From Nocardioides caldifontis (lineage in GTDB: Bacteria > Actinomycetota > Actinomycetes > Propionibacteriales > Nocardioidaceae): DNA of 64,000 nucleotides. The translations under genes and the position numbers were made by a program. This document shows, one piece after another, positions 33,994 through 41,847 of this stretch; position 1 is the stretch's first letter, and every line of letters starts with the position of its first letter. The stretch covers positions 1 to 64,000 of the forward strand of contig NZ_ML701737.1 of the NCBI RefSeq assembly GCF_008087345.1, given 5' to 3'. The notes beneath the pieces were generated by a model. It did not search any database. It worked only from the letters and a program-made list of their open reading frames with translations, and had not been told where the DNA came from.

Positions 33994-34628
33994 TGCTCGC
34001 CGACGACGCCGTGCTGCTCCGCGAGGGGCTGGCACGGATCCTCGGCGACTCCGGGTTCGAGGTCGTCGGCCAGGCCGGGGACGGGCCGTCGCTGGTGCAT
34101 CTCGTCCACCGGCAGCCGCCCGACGTCGCCGTCATCGACATCCGCATGCCGCCCGGCTTCGCCAGCGAGGGCATCGACGCGGCGGCCGAGATCCGCGCCG
34201 TCGCCCCGGAGGTCGGGCTCCTGCTGCTCTCGCAGCACGTCGAGGTGCACCACGCGCTGCGGCTGATGACCGAGTTCGACGGCGGGGTGGGCTACCTGCT
34301 GAAGGACCGGGTCTCGGACCTGGGCGCGTTCGCGGCCGACGTACGGCGCGTGGCCGGTGGCGACGTCGTGATCGACTCCGACCTCGTGACGCGGCTGGTC
34401 GCGCGGCGTCGGCGGCAGGACCCGCTGCAGCGGCTCTCCGAGAGGGAGCGGGAGGTGCTCGCGCTGATGGCTCAGGGGCTCACCAACGCCGCTCTGTCGG
34501 AGGAGCTGCACGTGAGTCCGAAGACCATCGAGGGCCACGTCCGGAGCATCTTCACCAAGCTCGACCTCGGCGCCGACGAGCGGTCGCACCGCCGGGTGCT
34601 CGCGGTGCTGCAATACCTCCGCAGCTGA
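33984..34628 (+). CDS. NarL/FixJ-family response regulator
   Basis: This 214-residue protein has a receiver domain with phospho-acceptor Asp52 in VAVIDIRMPP and the conserved Lys in YLLKDRV. A LuxR-type helix-turn-helix follows (LSEREREVLALMAQGLTNAA, then LHVSPKTIEGHVRSIFTKL). It starts at a GTG ten bases before the kinase stop, so the pair is coupled and forms one two-component system. The membrane protein gene 81 bp downstream may be part of its output, but no binding site could be identified. Confidence 0.93.
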   Translation: MRVMLADDAVLLREGLARILGDSGFEVVGQAGDGPSLVHLVHRQPPDVAVIDIRMPPGFASEGIDAAAEIRAVAPEVGLLLLSQHVEVHHALRLMTEFDGGVGYLLKDRVSDLGAFAADVRRVAGGDVVIDSDLVTRLVARRRRQDPLQRLSEREREVLALMAQGLTNAALSEELHVSPKTIEGHVRSIFTKLDLGADERSHRRVLAVLQYLRS

Positions 34629-34709
34629 GCGAGGCCCAGGGTTCTCCCTCGGCAGGGAGCCGGGGCGCCCCCGATGCGCACGTCCCGGGAGCGGCCGAGC
34701 CTGGGAGCC

Positions 34710-35363
34710 ATGACCACACTCCGTTCCTCGAGCACGATCCCGACCGCGCCGCGCGTGCACCGCGCCGGCTACCCGTTCCTCGTCGCCGGCGGCCTGGCGT
34801 TCTTCGCCGGCGGCCCGCTGCACCCGCAGGGCAGCGACGAGGGCGACAAGACGGAGCAGCTGCACTCGATGCTCGTCGACCCCGCCTGGTACGCCGCCCA
34901 CCTGGTCGGGCTGCTCGGCTTCGCCTGCGTCGCTGCGGGGCTCGTCGCCCTGCAGCGCGACCCGGCGCTGCGCGAAGGGCTCGGCCGGCTCCTGCCGGCG
35001 TCGGCGGTGGTGGCCGTGGTCGCCGTCGTCGGGGCCGTCGTCCACCTCTTCGCCGCGACCCAGGCGGAGGAGATCGAGGACGGCAGCACGACGCCGCTGG
35101 TCGCCGCCTTCATGGGCGTGGAGACGATCGTCAACCCTGTCTGGGGTCTGATGGTCGCGGCGCTCGCCGTCGCCGGCGGACGCCGCCGGGTGCTCGGCAA
35201 CCGGATCGTGGTGCCGCTCGGGCTGCTGGGTGGGCTGGCGTTCGCCGTGGCGACGGCGACCATCGCCTTCGTCGACACCTTCGACCCGCTGTTCCCCGTC
35301 GCCGGGCTTGCCGGGCTGTGGCTGGTCGCCGTCGGGCTGCGGGGTGTCTTCCGGCGCGGATGA
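34710..35363 (+). CDS. hypothetical multi-pass membrane protein
   Basis: I recognise no family. The 217-residue protein has about six hydrophobic helices, with a first segment YPFLVAGGLAFFAGGPLHPQ followed by an acidic loop. The ATG at 34710 has a close GGGAG; the frame is open from 34674. It follows the two-component system on the same strand and may be controlled by it. It is convergent with the CNNM/CBS genes. Confidence 0.7.
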   Translation: MTTLRSSSTIPTAPRVHRAGYPFLVAGGLAFFAGGPLHPQGSDEGDKTEQLHSMLVDPAWYAAHLVGLLGFACVAAGLVALQRDPALREGLGRLLPASAVVAVVAVVGAVVHLFAATQAEEIEDGSTTPLVAAFMGVETIVNPVWGLMVAALAVAGGRRRVLGNRIVVPLGLLGGLAFAVATATIAFVDTFDPLFPVAGLAGLWLVAVGLRGVFRRG

Positions 35364-35384
35364 GGCCGCGTGACCCGGCGACGC

Positions 35385-36449
35385 TCAGACGGCGCGCCGC
35401 CGGGTCGCGTCGCGGATCTCCCCGACCAGCTCCTCGAGCACGTCCTCCAGCGCGACCAGCCCCACCACGCCGTCCCCTGCCGACGGGTCGGCGGCGCTGC
35501 CGACCACACGAGCGAGATGGGCCCCGGAACGTTGCAGCTTCGCCGCGGCGAGGTGCAGCGGGTCGTCGACGGCGACCGTCGCGAACGCCCGGATCCACTT
35601 GTCGGCGACGGGTCGCTGGTGCTTCCCCGGGTCGGTCTCCAGCACGTCCTTGATGTGCAGGTAGCCGACGAGCCCACCGTCCTCGTCGGCGACCGGGTAC
35701 CGGGAGAACCCGGTCGCGGCGCAGGCCTGCTCGACCTGGGCGACCGAGACGTTGCGGGGCAGGGTCACGAGCTCCTCGCGGGGCAGCAGCACCGCCTCCA
35801 CCCTCCGCTCGGTGAACCCCAGGGCGCCGGCCAGCCGCTCGTACTCGTCCTCGTCGAGCAGCCCCTCGCCCCGAGACTCCTCGACCAGGTCGGCGACCTG
35901 CTCGCGGGTGAACGCGGAGGCGACCTCCGCCCGAGGGGTGACCCGGAGCAGCCGCAGCACTCCGTTCGCGATCGCGTTCAGCACGACGATGACCGGCCGG
36001 AACACCTTGACGATCGCGACCATGGGCGGCCCCAGGAGCAGGGCGGCGCGCTCCGGTCCGGCGATCGCGAGATTCTTCGGCACCATCTCCCCGAGCACGA
36101 CGTGCAGGTACACCACGACCGTCATGGCCACCGCGAAGGCGACCGGGTGCAGGGCCTGCTCCGGAAGGCCGGCGGCATGGAAGGCCGGCTCGAGCAGGTG
36201 GGCCACGGCCGGCTCGCCGACCGCACCGAGCCCGAGGGAGCAGATCGTGATGCCGAGCTGGGCGCCGGCCATCACGAGGCTGATGTCCTCCATCGCCCTC
36301 AACGTCGTGCGCGCCGCCCGGGAGCCGGCGGCGGCGCGCGGCTCGATCTGGGTCCGACGAGCGGAGATCAGTGCGAACTCGGCACCGACGAAGAAGGCGT
36401 TGGCCGCCAACAGCACCACCGCGACCCCCACGGCCACCAGGTCGCTCAT
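35385..36449 (-). CDS. CNNM/DUF21 membrane protein with CBS pair (hemolysin-C family)
   Basis: This 354-residue protein has an N-terminal DUF21/CNNM transmembrane domain with signatures FVGAEFALISARR, MAGAQLGITICSLGLGAVGE and VLGEMVPKNLAIAGPERAAL. A CBS-domain pair follows (about 205-345, e.g. GYLHIKDVLE and GLVALEDVLEELVGEI). The C-terminal CorC/HlyC transporter-associated domain present in the paralogue upstream is absent. It overlaps that paralogue's stop by four bases (ATGA). Such pairs are implicated in Mg2+/Co2+ or cation homeostasis; direct transport activity is unproven here. Confidence 0.9.
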   Translation of the reverse strand: MSDLVAVGVAVVLLAANAFFVGAEFALISARRTQIEPRAAAGSRAARTTLRAMEDISLVMAGAQLGITICSLGLGAVGEPAVAHLLEPAFHAAGLPEQALHPVAFAVAMTVVVYLHVVLGEMVPKNLAIAGPERAALLLGPPMVAIVKVFRPVIVVLNAIANGVLRLLRVTPRAEVASAFTREQVADLVEESRGEGLLDEDEYERLAGALGFTERRVEAVLLPREELVTLPRNVSVAQVEQACAATGFSRYPVADEDGGLVGYLHIKDVLETDPGKHQRPVADKWIRAFATVAVDDPLHLAAAKLQRSGAHLARVVGSAADPSAGDGVVGLVALEDVLEELVGEIRDATRRRAV

Positions 36450-37810
36450 CGGCCGGCCTCCTCGTCGCCGGCCGGGCGGGTGCTCAGCGCCACCCTCGCG
36501 ATGCGGAGCCCGTCCATCCGCTCCACCCGCAGCACCGCCTCGAGGGCCACCGGCTCACCGTCGTCGTAGGCCAGCTGCGGCGGGAGCTCCGCGACCGCCT
36601 CGTCGCCGGTCTCCGGCATCCGCCCGAGCAGGTGCAGCACCAACCCGGCCACGGTGTCGTAGTCGTCGTCCTCGGGAAGTGGTACGCCGGTCAGGTGCCC
36701 CACCTCGTCGGGGCGCAGCAGCCCCGACAACGACCAGGAGCCGTCACGCCGACGGCGCGCACGGGCCCCGAGGCGGTCGTGCTCGTCGGCGATGTCCCCC
36801 ACGATCTCCTCGACGACGTCCTCCAGGGTGACCACACCGGCGGTGCCGCCGTACTCGTCGATGACGACGGCGAGCTGGAGCCCCTCCCCACGCAGCTGTT
36901 CGAGCAGCGGATCGAGCTCCAGGGTCGCCGGCACCACCGTCGGCTCGACCATCACCTCGGCGACGCGGCGCTCGCCGCGGGCCCCGACCGGGACCGCGAC
37001 CGCGTGCTTGACGTGCACGGCGCCGACCACGTCGTCGACGTCCTCGCCGGTGACCGGGAACCGGGAGTGGCCCGTGCGACGCGCCAGCTCGACCAGCGCC
37101 TCCACCGGGGCGTTCGCCGGCACGGTGCTCATCTGCACCCGCGGCGTCATGATGTCGTCGGCGATGCGGTCTCCGAAGGCGACCGAGCGGGCCATCAGCC
37201 GCGCGGTCCGGGACTCCAGGGTGCCTTCCGCGGCGGAGCGGTCGATGAGCGAGGCGAGCTCCTCGGCGCTGCGCGCCGAGCGCAGCTCCTCCTGCGGCTC
37301 CACCCCGAGCCGCCGGACCAGGGCGTTCGCCGAGCCGTTGAGGAACCGGATCGGGAGCCGCATCGCGGCGGTGAACCCGCGTTGGAACCGCTGCGTCGCT
37401 CGTGCCACCTCCAGCGGCTCGGCGATGGCGAGGTTCTTGGGCACGAGCTCGCCGAACACCATCGTCGCCGCCGTGGCCAGCACCAGCCCGACGCCGACCG
37501 CGATCCCGGGCACCGCCCGCTCGGCGACGCCGACCGCGAGCAGCGGCTCCTCGACGAGCGCGGCGATCGCCGGTTCGGCGAGGAACCCGATGGCCAGGTT
37601 GGTGACGGTGATCCCGACCTGTGCCCCGGACAGCTGGGTGGAGAGCGACCGGCGGGCCGCACGTACACCGACGGCACCCTTGTCACCGGCATCGGCGGCA
37701 CGTTCGACGGCGGACCGGTCGGCGGTGACCAAGGAGAACTCGGCCGCGACGAACATCCCGCACGCCGCGACCAGGAGCACGGCCACCGCGAGCAGCAGCA
37801 GCTCGGTCAC
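36446..37810 (-). CDS. CNNM/DUF21-CBS-CorC membrane protein (hemolysin-C family)
   Basis: This 454-residue protein has an N-terminal DUF21/CNNM membrane domain (FVAAEFSLVTADR, SGAQVGITVTNLAIGFLAEP, VFGELVPKNLAIAEPLEV) and a CBS pair (MTPRVQMSTVPANAPV through LEDVVEEIVGDIADEHD). A C-terminal CorC_HlyC domain includes GLVLHLLGRMPETGDE. It is complete, unlike its truncated-architecture partner downstream, to which it is translationally coupled. This twin arrangement is common in actinobacteria. It is probably involved in divalent cation export or its regulation. Confidence 0.92.
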   Translation of the reverse strand: MTELLLLAVAVLLVAACGMFVAAEFSLVTADRSAVERAADAGDKGAVGVRAARRSLSTQLSGAQVGITVTNLAIGFLAEPAIAALVEEPLLAVGVAERAVPGIAVGVGLVLATAATMVFGELVPKNLAIAEPLEVARATQRFQRGFTAAMRLPIRFLNGSANALVRRLGVEPQEELRSARSAEELASLIDRSAAEGTLESRTARLMARSVAFGDRIADDIMTPRVQMSTVPANAPVEALVELARRTGHSRFPVTGEDVDDVVGAVHVKHAVAVPVGARGERRVAEVMVEPTVVPATLELDPLLEQLRGEGLQLAVVIDEYGGTAGVVTLEDVVEEIVGDIADEHDRLGARARRRRDGSWSLSGLLRPDEVGHLTGVPLPEDDDYDTVAGLVLHLLGRMPETGDEAVAELPPQLAYDDGEPVALEAVLRVERMDGLRIARVALSTRPAGDEEAGR

Positions 37811-37989
37811 CTCTCACCTCCGACCAGGTCGACGGTGCAGAGGCTGGTGCCTCGCGGAGGTTGGCTCATCAGGGGTGCGGCTCCGGGTGTGGGGCGGTGG
37901 TCGAACCGCAGTGTGCCGCACCAACCTGAGCGCGCTCTGAGGCCGTGGGCCCTTGGGTCGCGTCGGTCGGTGCCGTCTACCCTTCAGCC

Positions 37990-38331
37990 GTGCACCGCCT
38001 GCTCGCCTGCGTCTCGTGCCTGGCCCACATGGTCTTCGTCGGCTTCACCGTCATCGGCGGGTTCCTGGCCTGGTTGGTCCCCGCGCTGCTGGTTCCGCAC
38101 CTGGCTGCGGCGGCGTGGGGTGGACGGATGGCGATCACCCGAGCCGCGTGCCCCCTGTCGCGGATCGAGAACTGGGCCCGCCGCCGCGCCGGCAAGCCGC
38201 AGCTCCACGAGCGTGGGTTCGTCGCGCACTACTTCGAGGGCAAGGTCTACCCGGCCCGGTGGGCCCGCAAGGTCGAGGTCGCGGTCGGTGGCCTGGTCGT
38301 CTCCTCCTGGGCCGTGCTCGCCGCCCGCTGA
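37990..38331 (+). CDS. DUF2784 domain membrane protein
   Basis: This 113-residue protein begins VHRLLACVSCLAHMVFVGFT and has a second hydrophobic segment LVPHLAAAAWGG. The family hallmark is CPLSRIENWARRRAGKPQLH followed by GFVAHYFEGKVYP. The pattern (CPLTxxExxxRxxAG...GFIxHY) is that of DUF2784. The GTG at 37990 fits the family start; a GTG at 37945 would add 15 residues. Function is unknown. Confidence 0.8.
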   Translation: MHRLLACVSCLAHMVFVGFTVIGGFLAWLVPALLVPHLAAAAWGGRMAITRAACPLSRIENWARRRAGKPQLHERGFVAHYFEGKVYPARWARKVEVAVGGLVVSSWAVLAAR

Positions 38332-38492
38332 GCCTCACACCTGCTCGGGGTCACCGCCACGGCCCCGCGCCCTGGACATCTGCCATGGCACCTGCCGCCC
38401 GTTGCGGGGCACGGTCAAGGACGGGCGTCGTACCCGAGCATCAGGAAGAACAAGCGCCAACGCGCCCGGCTGCTGAGGATCCTCATCGGGTG

Positions 38493-39464
38493 TCACCTCC
38501 CCCCGCTCGCGGTGGGTCCTGCGCTGTGGACGTCACGCTGCGGATCGGCGGGCACAAGCGGCCGCGAGGCGGTGGCCCCAAGGGTGTCGATGAACTCCCT
38601 GACCAGCTCCGCGGTGCGCACCGGCGCCTCAAGGTGTGGTGAGTGGCCCACGCCGTCGAGCAGGCTGGTCTGCCACAGCGGTTGCAGCGCTGCGAGCCGG
38701 CGCAGCCCGCCCTCGGGAAGGATCCGGTCCAGCGCGCCGTGCAGGACGAGCGTCGGGGCCTGCACGGCCTCGATCGCGCATGTGTAGGCGTTGCCACGCG
38801 CAACGAGGAGCCCGACGGACCGGGCGGCTTCCACGAAGGCTGCGTGGCCCTCGCCGGAGCAGTCCGCGGCGACCAGCTCGACGAGCAGCCGGCGGGTAGC
38901 CTCGTCGATCGCTTCCTCGGACGCGCAGGTCAGCTGGAGTCGACGGCGCACGTACTCCTCGGGGCCCAGCCGTCTCAGCTGGAAACCGAGGGCGGTCCGG
39001 GCCAGCGAAGGCCACGCGCACAGCAGCACGTGAGCCGCCAGTGCGGGGCTGATCGGTTCGACGCGCCGGCGTGGGACCGGCGGAGCCAGCAGCACGAGCG
39101 CGGCGACGGTGTCAGGCCGGTAGGCGGCCTGCAGCACCGCGATGCTGGCCCCCATCGAGTGACCCACGACGACAGCCGGGGAGTCCAAGCGCTGCAGCAC
39201 CCGGTCCAGCAGGTCCTGATTCGCAGCGACGCTCACGGATCGTCCGGCCCGCGGCAACCTGCCGTGCCCGGGAAGGTCGACGGCCAGGATCCGGTGCGAC
39301 CCGGCCAACGCTTGCGCGAAGGGCCGCCACGTGACGTGGGAGTTGCCCAGCCCATGGACGCAAACGAGCGTGGGCACGTTCGGCGCACCGCCGTAATCGG
39401 CGACGTGGACGGGGCCGTCCACGTCGACGACGAAGGAACGAGGGGACACGAGATCCGAACGCAC
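38493..39464 (-). CDS. alpha/beta hydrolase
   Basis: This 323-residue alpha/beta-hydrolase-fold protein has the oxyanion-hole motif HGLG at 37-40, nucleophile Ser103 in GHSMG, the Asp-containing strand PTLVLHGALDRILPEGG, and the catalytic His in GVGHSPHLEAP. It is cytoplasmic, with no signal peptide. The C-terminal tail from about 300 is Ser/Arg/Pro-rich. It stands alone on the minus strand; the substrate is unknown (esterase, epoxide hydrolase or C-C hydrolase are all possible). Confidence 0.9.
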   Translation of the reverse strand: MRSDLVSPRSFVVDVDGPVHVADYGGAPNVPTLVCVHGLGNSHVTWRPFAQALAGSHRILAVDLPGHGRLPRAGRSVSVAANQDLLDRVLQRLDSPAVVVGHSMGASIAVLQAAYRPDTVAALVLLAPPVPRRRVEPISPALAAHVLLCAWPSLARTALGFQLRRLGPEEYVRRRLQLTCASEEAIDEATRRLLVELVAADCSGEGHAAFVEAARSVGLLVARGNAYTCAIEAVQAPTLVLHGALDRILPEGGLRRLAALQPLWQTSLLDGVGHSPHLEAPVRTAELVREFIDTLGATASRPLVPADPQRDVHSAGPTASGGR

Positions 39465-39592
39465 GCCGACTCCGATCGGTGCAGAGAGAGAGTCAGCCTT
39501 GGCTCAGCTGGTCAGCGTGGGGATACCCAGGAGCGAAGGAGCAGAACCTTGTGACTCTGACCACCTGATGTCCTCGTACGGGAGCGGCTCTC

Positions 39593-40156
39593 GTGTGGTC
39601 GGAGGAGGTCGTCTCGGAAGGTCGTCCGCAGCGGCGGGCGGTGCTGCGACCACCAGCGCTGGCTCTCCAGTACGACCTCAACGAGGGGCCCTGCGTCGCC
39701 TCGGTCGAGAACACCCCGGTGGTGGTGGTGGAGCACGCTCGCCACGACCAACGCTGGCCGAACTACATGCCGAAGGCCGTCAAGGCCGGGCTCCGCGCGC
39801 AACTAGCACTGCGCCTCTACACCGACCAGGACACCCTCGGCGGCCTCAACCTCTACTCCACCGAAGCCGAAACCGTCCATCCGGACGCGGTGGCGATGGC
39901 AGAACTGTTCGCCACCCACGCCGCGATCGCCCTGGACCGAGCCCGGTACGACCACCAGCTCAACGAGGCGCTGGGATCACGCAAGACCATCGGCCAAGCG
40001 GTGGGACTGCTCATGCAGCGCTACCAGATCGATGAAGACCGCGCCTTCCACTTCCTCGTCCGTGCCTCGTCCACCAGCAACATGAAGCTTCGGGCGATCG
40101 CCCAAGAGGTTGTCGACACCGCGAATCAGGAGTTCCGCACACCGTCTTCGACCTGA
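39593..40156 (+). CDS. GAF-ANTAR RNA-binding regulator, N-terminally truncated
   Basis: The open frame gives 187 residues. From LQYDLNEGPCVAS onward it is a good GAF C-terminal half (LRAQLALRLYTDQDTLGGLN, ELFATHAAIALDRA). A complete ANTAR domain follows (SRKTIGQAVGLLMQRYQIDE, then AFHFLVRASSTSNMKLRAIA). The first half of the GAF domain is missing: the frame meets a TGA at 39566-39568 and the residues just before LQYDL are not GAF-like. Family members are usually about 230-250 residues. It is either a pseudogene or a shortened antiterminator initiated at an internal GTG. Confidence 0.7.
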   Translation: MWSEEVVSEGRPQRRAVLRPPALALQYDLNEGPCVASVENTPVVVVEHARHDQRWPNYMPKAVKAGLRAQLALRLYTDQDTLGGLNLYSTEAETVHPDAVAMAELFATHAAIALDRARYDHQLNEALGSRKTIGQAVGLLMQRYQIDEDRAFHFLVRASSTSNMKLRAIAQEVVDTANQEFRTPSST

Positions 40157-40197
40157 CCACACGGGCTGGTCCGCGGAGACGGGGCCAGAAAGCGACA

Positions 40198-40232
40198 ATG
40201 TCCCGAGACACCTCAATGGTGTCTCGGGACAT
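40198..40232 (-). terminator. 15-bp perfect hairpin behind the initiator tRNA
   Basis: A perfect inverted repeat with 15-bp arms (TGTCCCGAGACACC plus one A-T pair) has a five-base loop. It lies 8 bp past the 3' end of the minus-strand tRNA-fMet and is followed on that strand by TTGTCGCTTT. It is well placed to terminate the tRNA transcript. Such perfect arms also occur in repeated elements, so a mobile or REP-like origin is possible. Confidence 0.7.
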
Positions 40233-40240
40233 CACACTTG

Positions 40241-40314
40241 TAGCGGGGGCAGGATTTGAACCTGCGACCTCTGGGTTATGAGCCCAGCGAGCTACCGAGC
40301 TGCTCCACCCCGCG
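40241..40314 (-). tRNA. initiator tRNA-fMet (CAU anticodon)
   Basis: Reading the minus strand, the 74 bases fold as a tRNA with a CAU anticodon in the loop CUCAUAA. The anticodon stem ends in three G-C pairs (GGGCUCAUAACCC), and base 1 (C) is mismatched to base 72 (U). Both features mark the bacterial initiator. The T arm reads GGTTCAAATCC. CCA is not encoded next to it (the next bases are CAAG). A terminator-like hairpin follows. Confidence 0.93.
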
Positions 40315-40404
40315 TCGGTGAATCCCACGTTACCGGCCCCGAACGGAGGATCCAAATCGGGGGCCCGCGCCGCTAGGGTCCCCGGGTACGCCGAGGGAGG
40401 CACG

Positions 40405-41655
40405 GTGACACCAGGAGCACGGGGGTACCGCTGGGTGGTCCTGACCGCGTTCATGGCGGTCAACCTGACGATCCAGACACTGTGGATCAGCTACGCCCCG
40501 GTCTCCAACCAGGCGGAGGAGCTCTACGGCGTCTCGGACGTGGCGGTCGCGGCGTTCGCCATGTCGTTCATGGTCGCCTACCTCCCCGTCTCCCTGCCGG
40601 CGTCGTACCTCATCGACCACCGCGGGCTCCGCTTCGCCGCCGGGCTGGGCGCGCTCCTGGCCGGGGTGGCCGGGGTGGCGCGCGGGCTCGCCGGGGACCA
40701 CTACGCAGCCGCGCTGCTCGCGACGGCGGGGGCGGCCATCGCGCAGCCCTTCCTGCTCAACGCGTGGACGACGCTGTCCACCCGCTGGTTCCCGCGCTCG
40801 CAGCGCGCGACCGCGGTCAGCCTGATCACGCTCGCCAACCTCCTCGGCACGGGCATCGGGGTCGCGGCGACACCGTCCCTGGTCGAGGCGACGTCGATCC
40901 CCCGCACCCAGCTGCTGTACGGAGTGGCCGCGCTGGTCTCCGGCGTGGTCTTCGTGCTGGTGGCCCGCGACCGGCCACCGGTGCGACCGGACGCGGGTTC
41001 CGACGACGCTCACGCGCTCGTCGTCCACGGGATCGGGCGGGTGCTGCGGATCCGGCCGTTCCTCGTCCTGCTCGTCCTCGCGTTCGTCGCGCTCGGCGTC
41101 TTCAACGGGATCACCACGTGGGTCGAGGAGATCGTCGCGCCGCGGGGCTTCACCCCTGACGACGCCGGCACGCTTGGAGCGCTGCTCCTGGTCGGCGGCG
41201 TGCTCGGCGCCGTCGTGCTGTCGGGCTGGTCGGACCGGGCAGCCCGACGGGTGCCGTTCCTGGCCCTCGGACTCGCCGCGACCGCGCCCGGCGTGGTGTG
41301 GCTGGCCCTGGCCGGCTCGCGGCCGGGGCTCTTCGCGTCGGCCGCCCTCGTCGGGTTCTTCCTCACCAGCGTGATGCCGGTCGGGATGCAGTACGCCGCG
41401 GAGATCACCGCCCCGGCGCCCGAGGGCACCTCCAACGGGCTGGTGCAGCTCGCCGGCCAGGCGTCGGTCGTCTTCGTGCTGCTCATGGGAGTGACCCGGA
41501 CGGACGACGGCTCGTTCACGCCGTCCCTCGTCGGCCTCGCCGTCATGCTCGTCGTCGGCGGGCTCCTCGCCGCCCGGCTCCCCGAGCCCGCGCACCACCT
41601 CCGGCTCCGGACCGCGCCGTTGGCGTCCGAGCTAGACCACCAGCCGCGCACGTGA
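40405..41655 (+). CDS. MFS transporter
   Basis: This 416-residue protein has 12 predicted hydrophobic helices with the pattern YRWVVLTAFMAVNLTIQTLW at the start and a loop 2-3 region SYLIDHRGLRFAAGLGALLA. A central cytoplasmic loop is followed by the second half of six helices. The GTG at 40405 follows GAGGGAGG by about six bases and is preferred to the open frame from 40318. It resembles the FLVCR/SLC49-like branch of MFS. The substrate is unknown. The stop codon lies within a long palindrome (41649-41707). Confidence 0.88.
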   Translation: MTPGARGYRWVVLTAFMAVNLTIQTLWISYAPVSNQAEELYGVSDVAVAAFAMSFMVAYLPVSLPASYLIDHRGLRFAAGLGALLAGVAGVARGLAGDHYAAALLATAGAAIAQPFLLNAWTTLSTRWFPRSQRATAVSLITLANLLGTGIGVAATPSLVEATSIPRTQLLYGVAALVSGVVFVLVARDRPPVRPDAGSDDAHALVVHGIGRVLRIRPFLVLLVLAFVALGVFNGITTWVEEIVAPRGFTPDDAGTLGALLLVGGVLGAVVLSGWSDRAARRVPFLALGLAATAPGVVWLALAGSRPGLFASAALVGFFLTSVMPVGMQYAAEITAPAPEGTSNGLVQLAGQASVVFVLLMGVTRTDDGSFTPSLVGLAVMLVVGGLLAARLPEPAHHLRLRTAPLASELDHQPRT

Positions 41656-41707
41656 ACGGACCTTGACGCGAGAACCCGGGCGGATCGCGTCAAAGCTCGT
41701 TCACGTG
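41649..41707. repeat. 59-bp nested palindrome at the MFS gene end
   Basis: The outer arms CACGTGAACG and CGTTCACGTG are perfect 10-bp inverted repeats. Inside them TTGACGCGA and TCGCGTCAA form a second 9-bp perfect pair, with four-base internal loops between and a 13-base apical loop. The outer arm contains the MFS stop codon. It may act as a transcription terminator or be a member of a palindromic repeat family. Confidence 0.75.
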
Positions 41708-41800
41708 ACCCGCCGGCCGAGCAGGGAGCTCACTTCAGCGGGTCGTGGCCCCAGTTCATCAGCGAGTACCGCACCCCTACCCGATGAGCCGCGGAAACAA

Positions 41801-41841
41801 CGGGGAGCCCGTGACCCACCTGGTGGATCACGGGCTCCCCG
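41801..41841 (-). terminator. strong terminator of the UPF0182 gene
   Basis: GGGGAGCCCGTGA and TCACGGGCTCCCC form a perfect 13-bp stem (14 with the flanking C-G), with a 13-base loop that can itself pair. On the minus strand it starts 7 bp after the UPF0182 stop and is followed by TTGTTTCC, a moderate U-tract. It could also stop plus-strand transcription coming from the MFS gene. Confidence 0.8.
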
Positions 41842-41847
41842 CTCGTG

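Noticed and set aside
40241-40314. Integrative element attached at the tRNA
   Set aside because: No integrase and no duplicated tRNA 3' end was seen in the window; the nearby accessory-looking genes alone are not enough.
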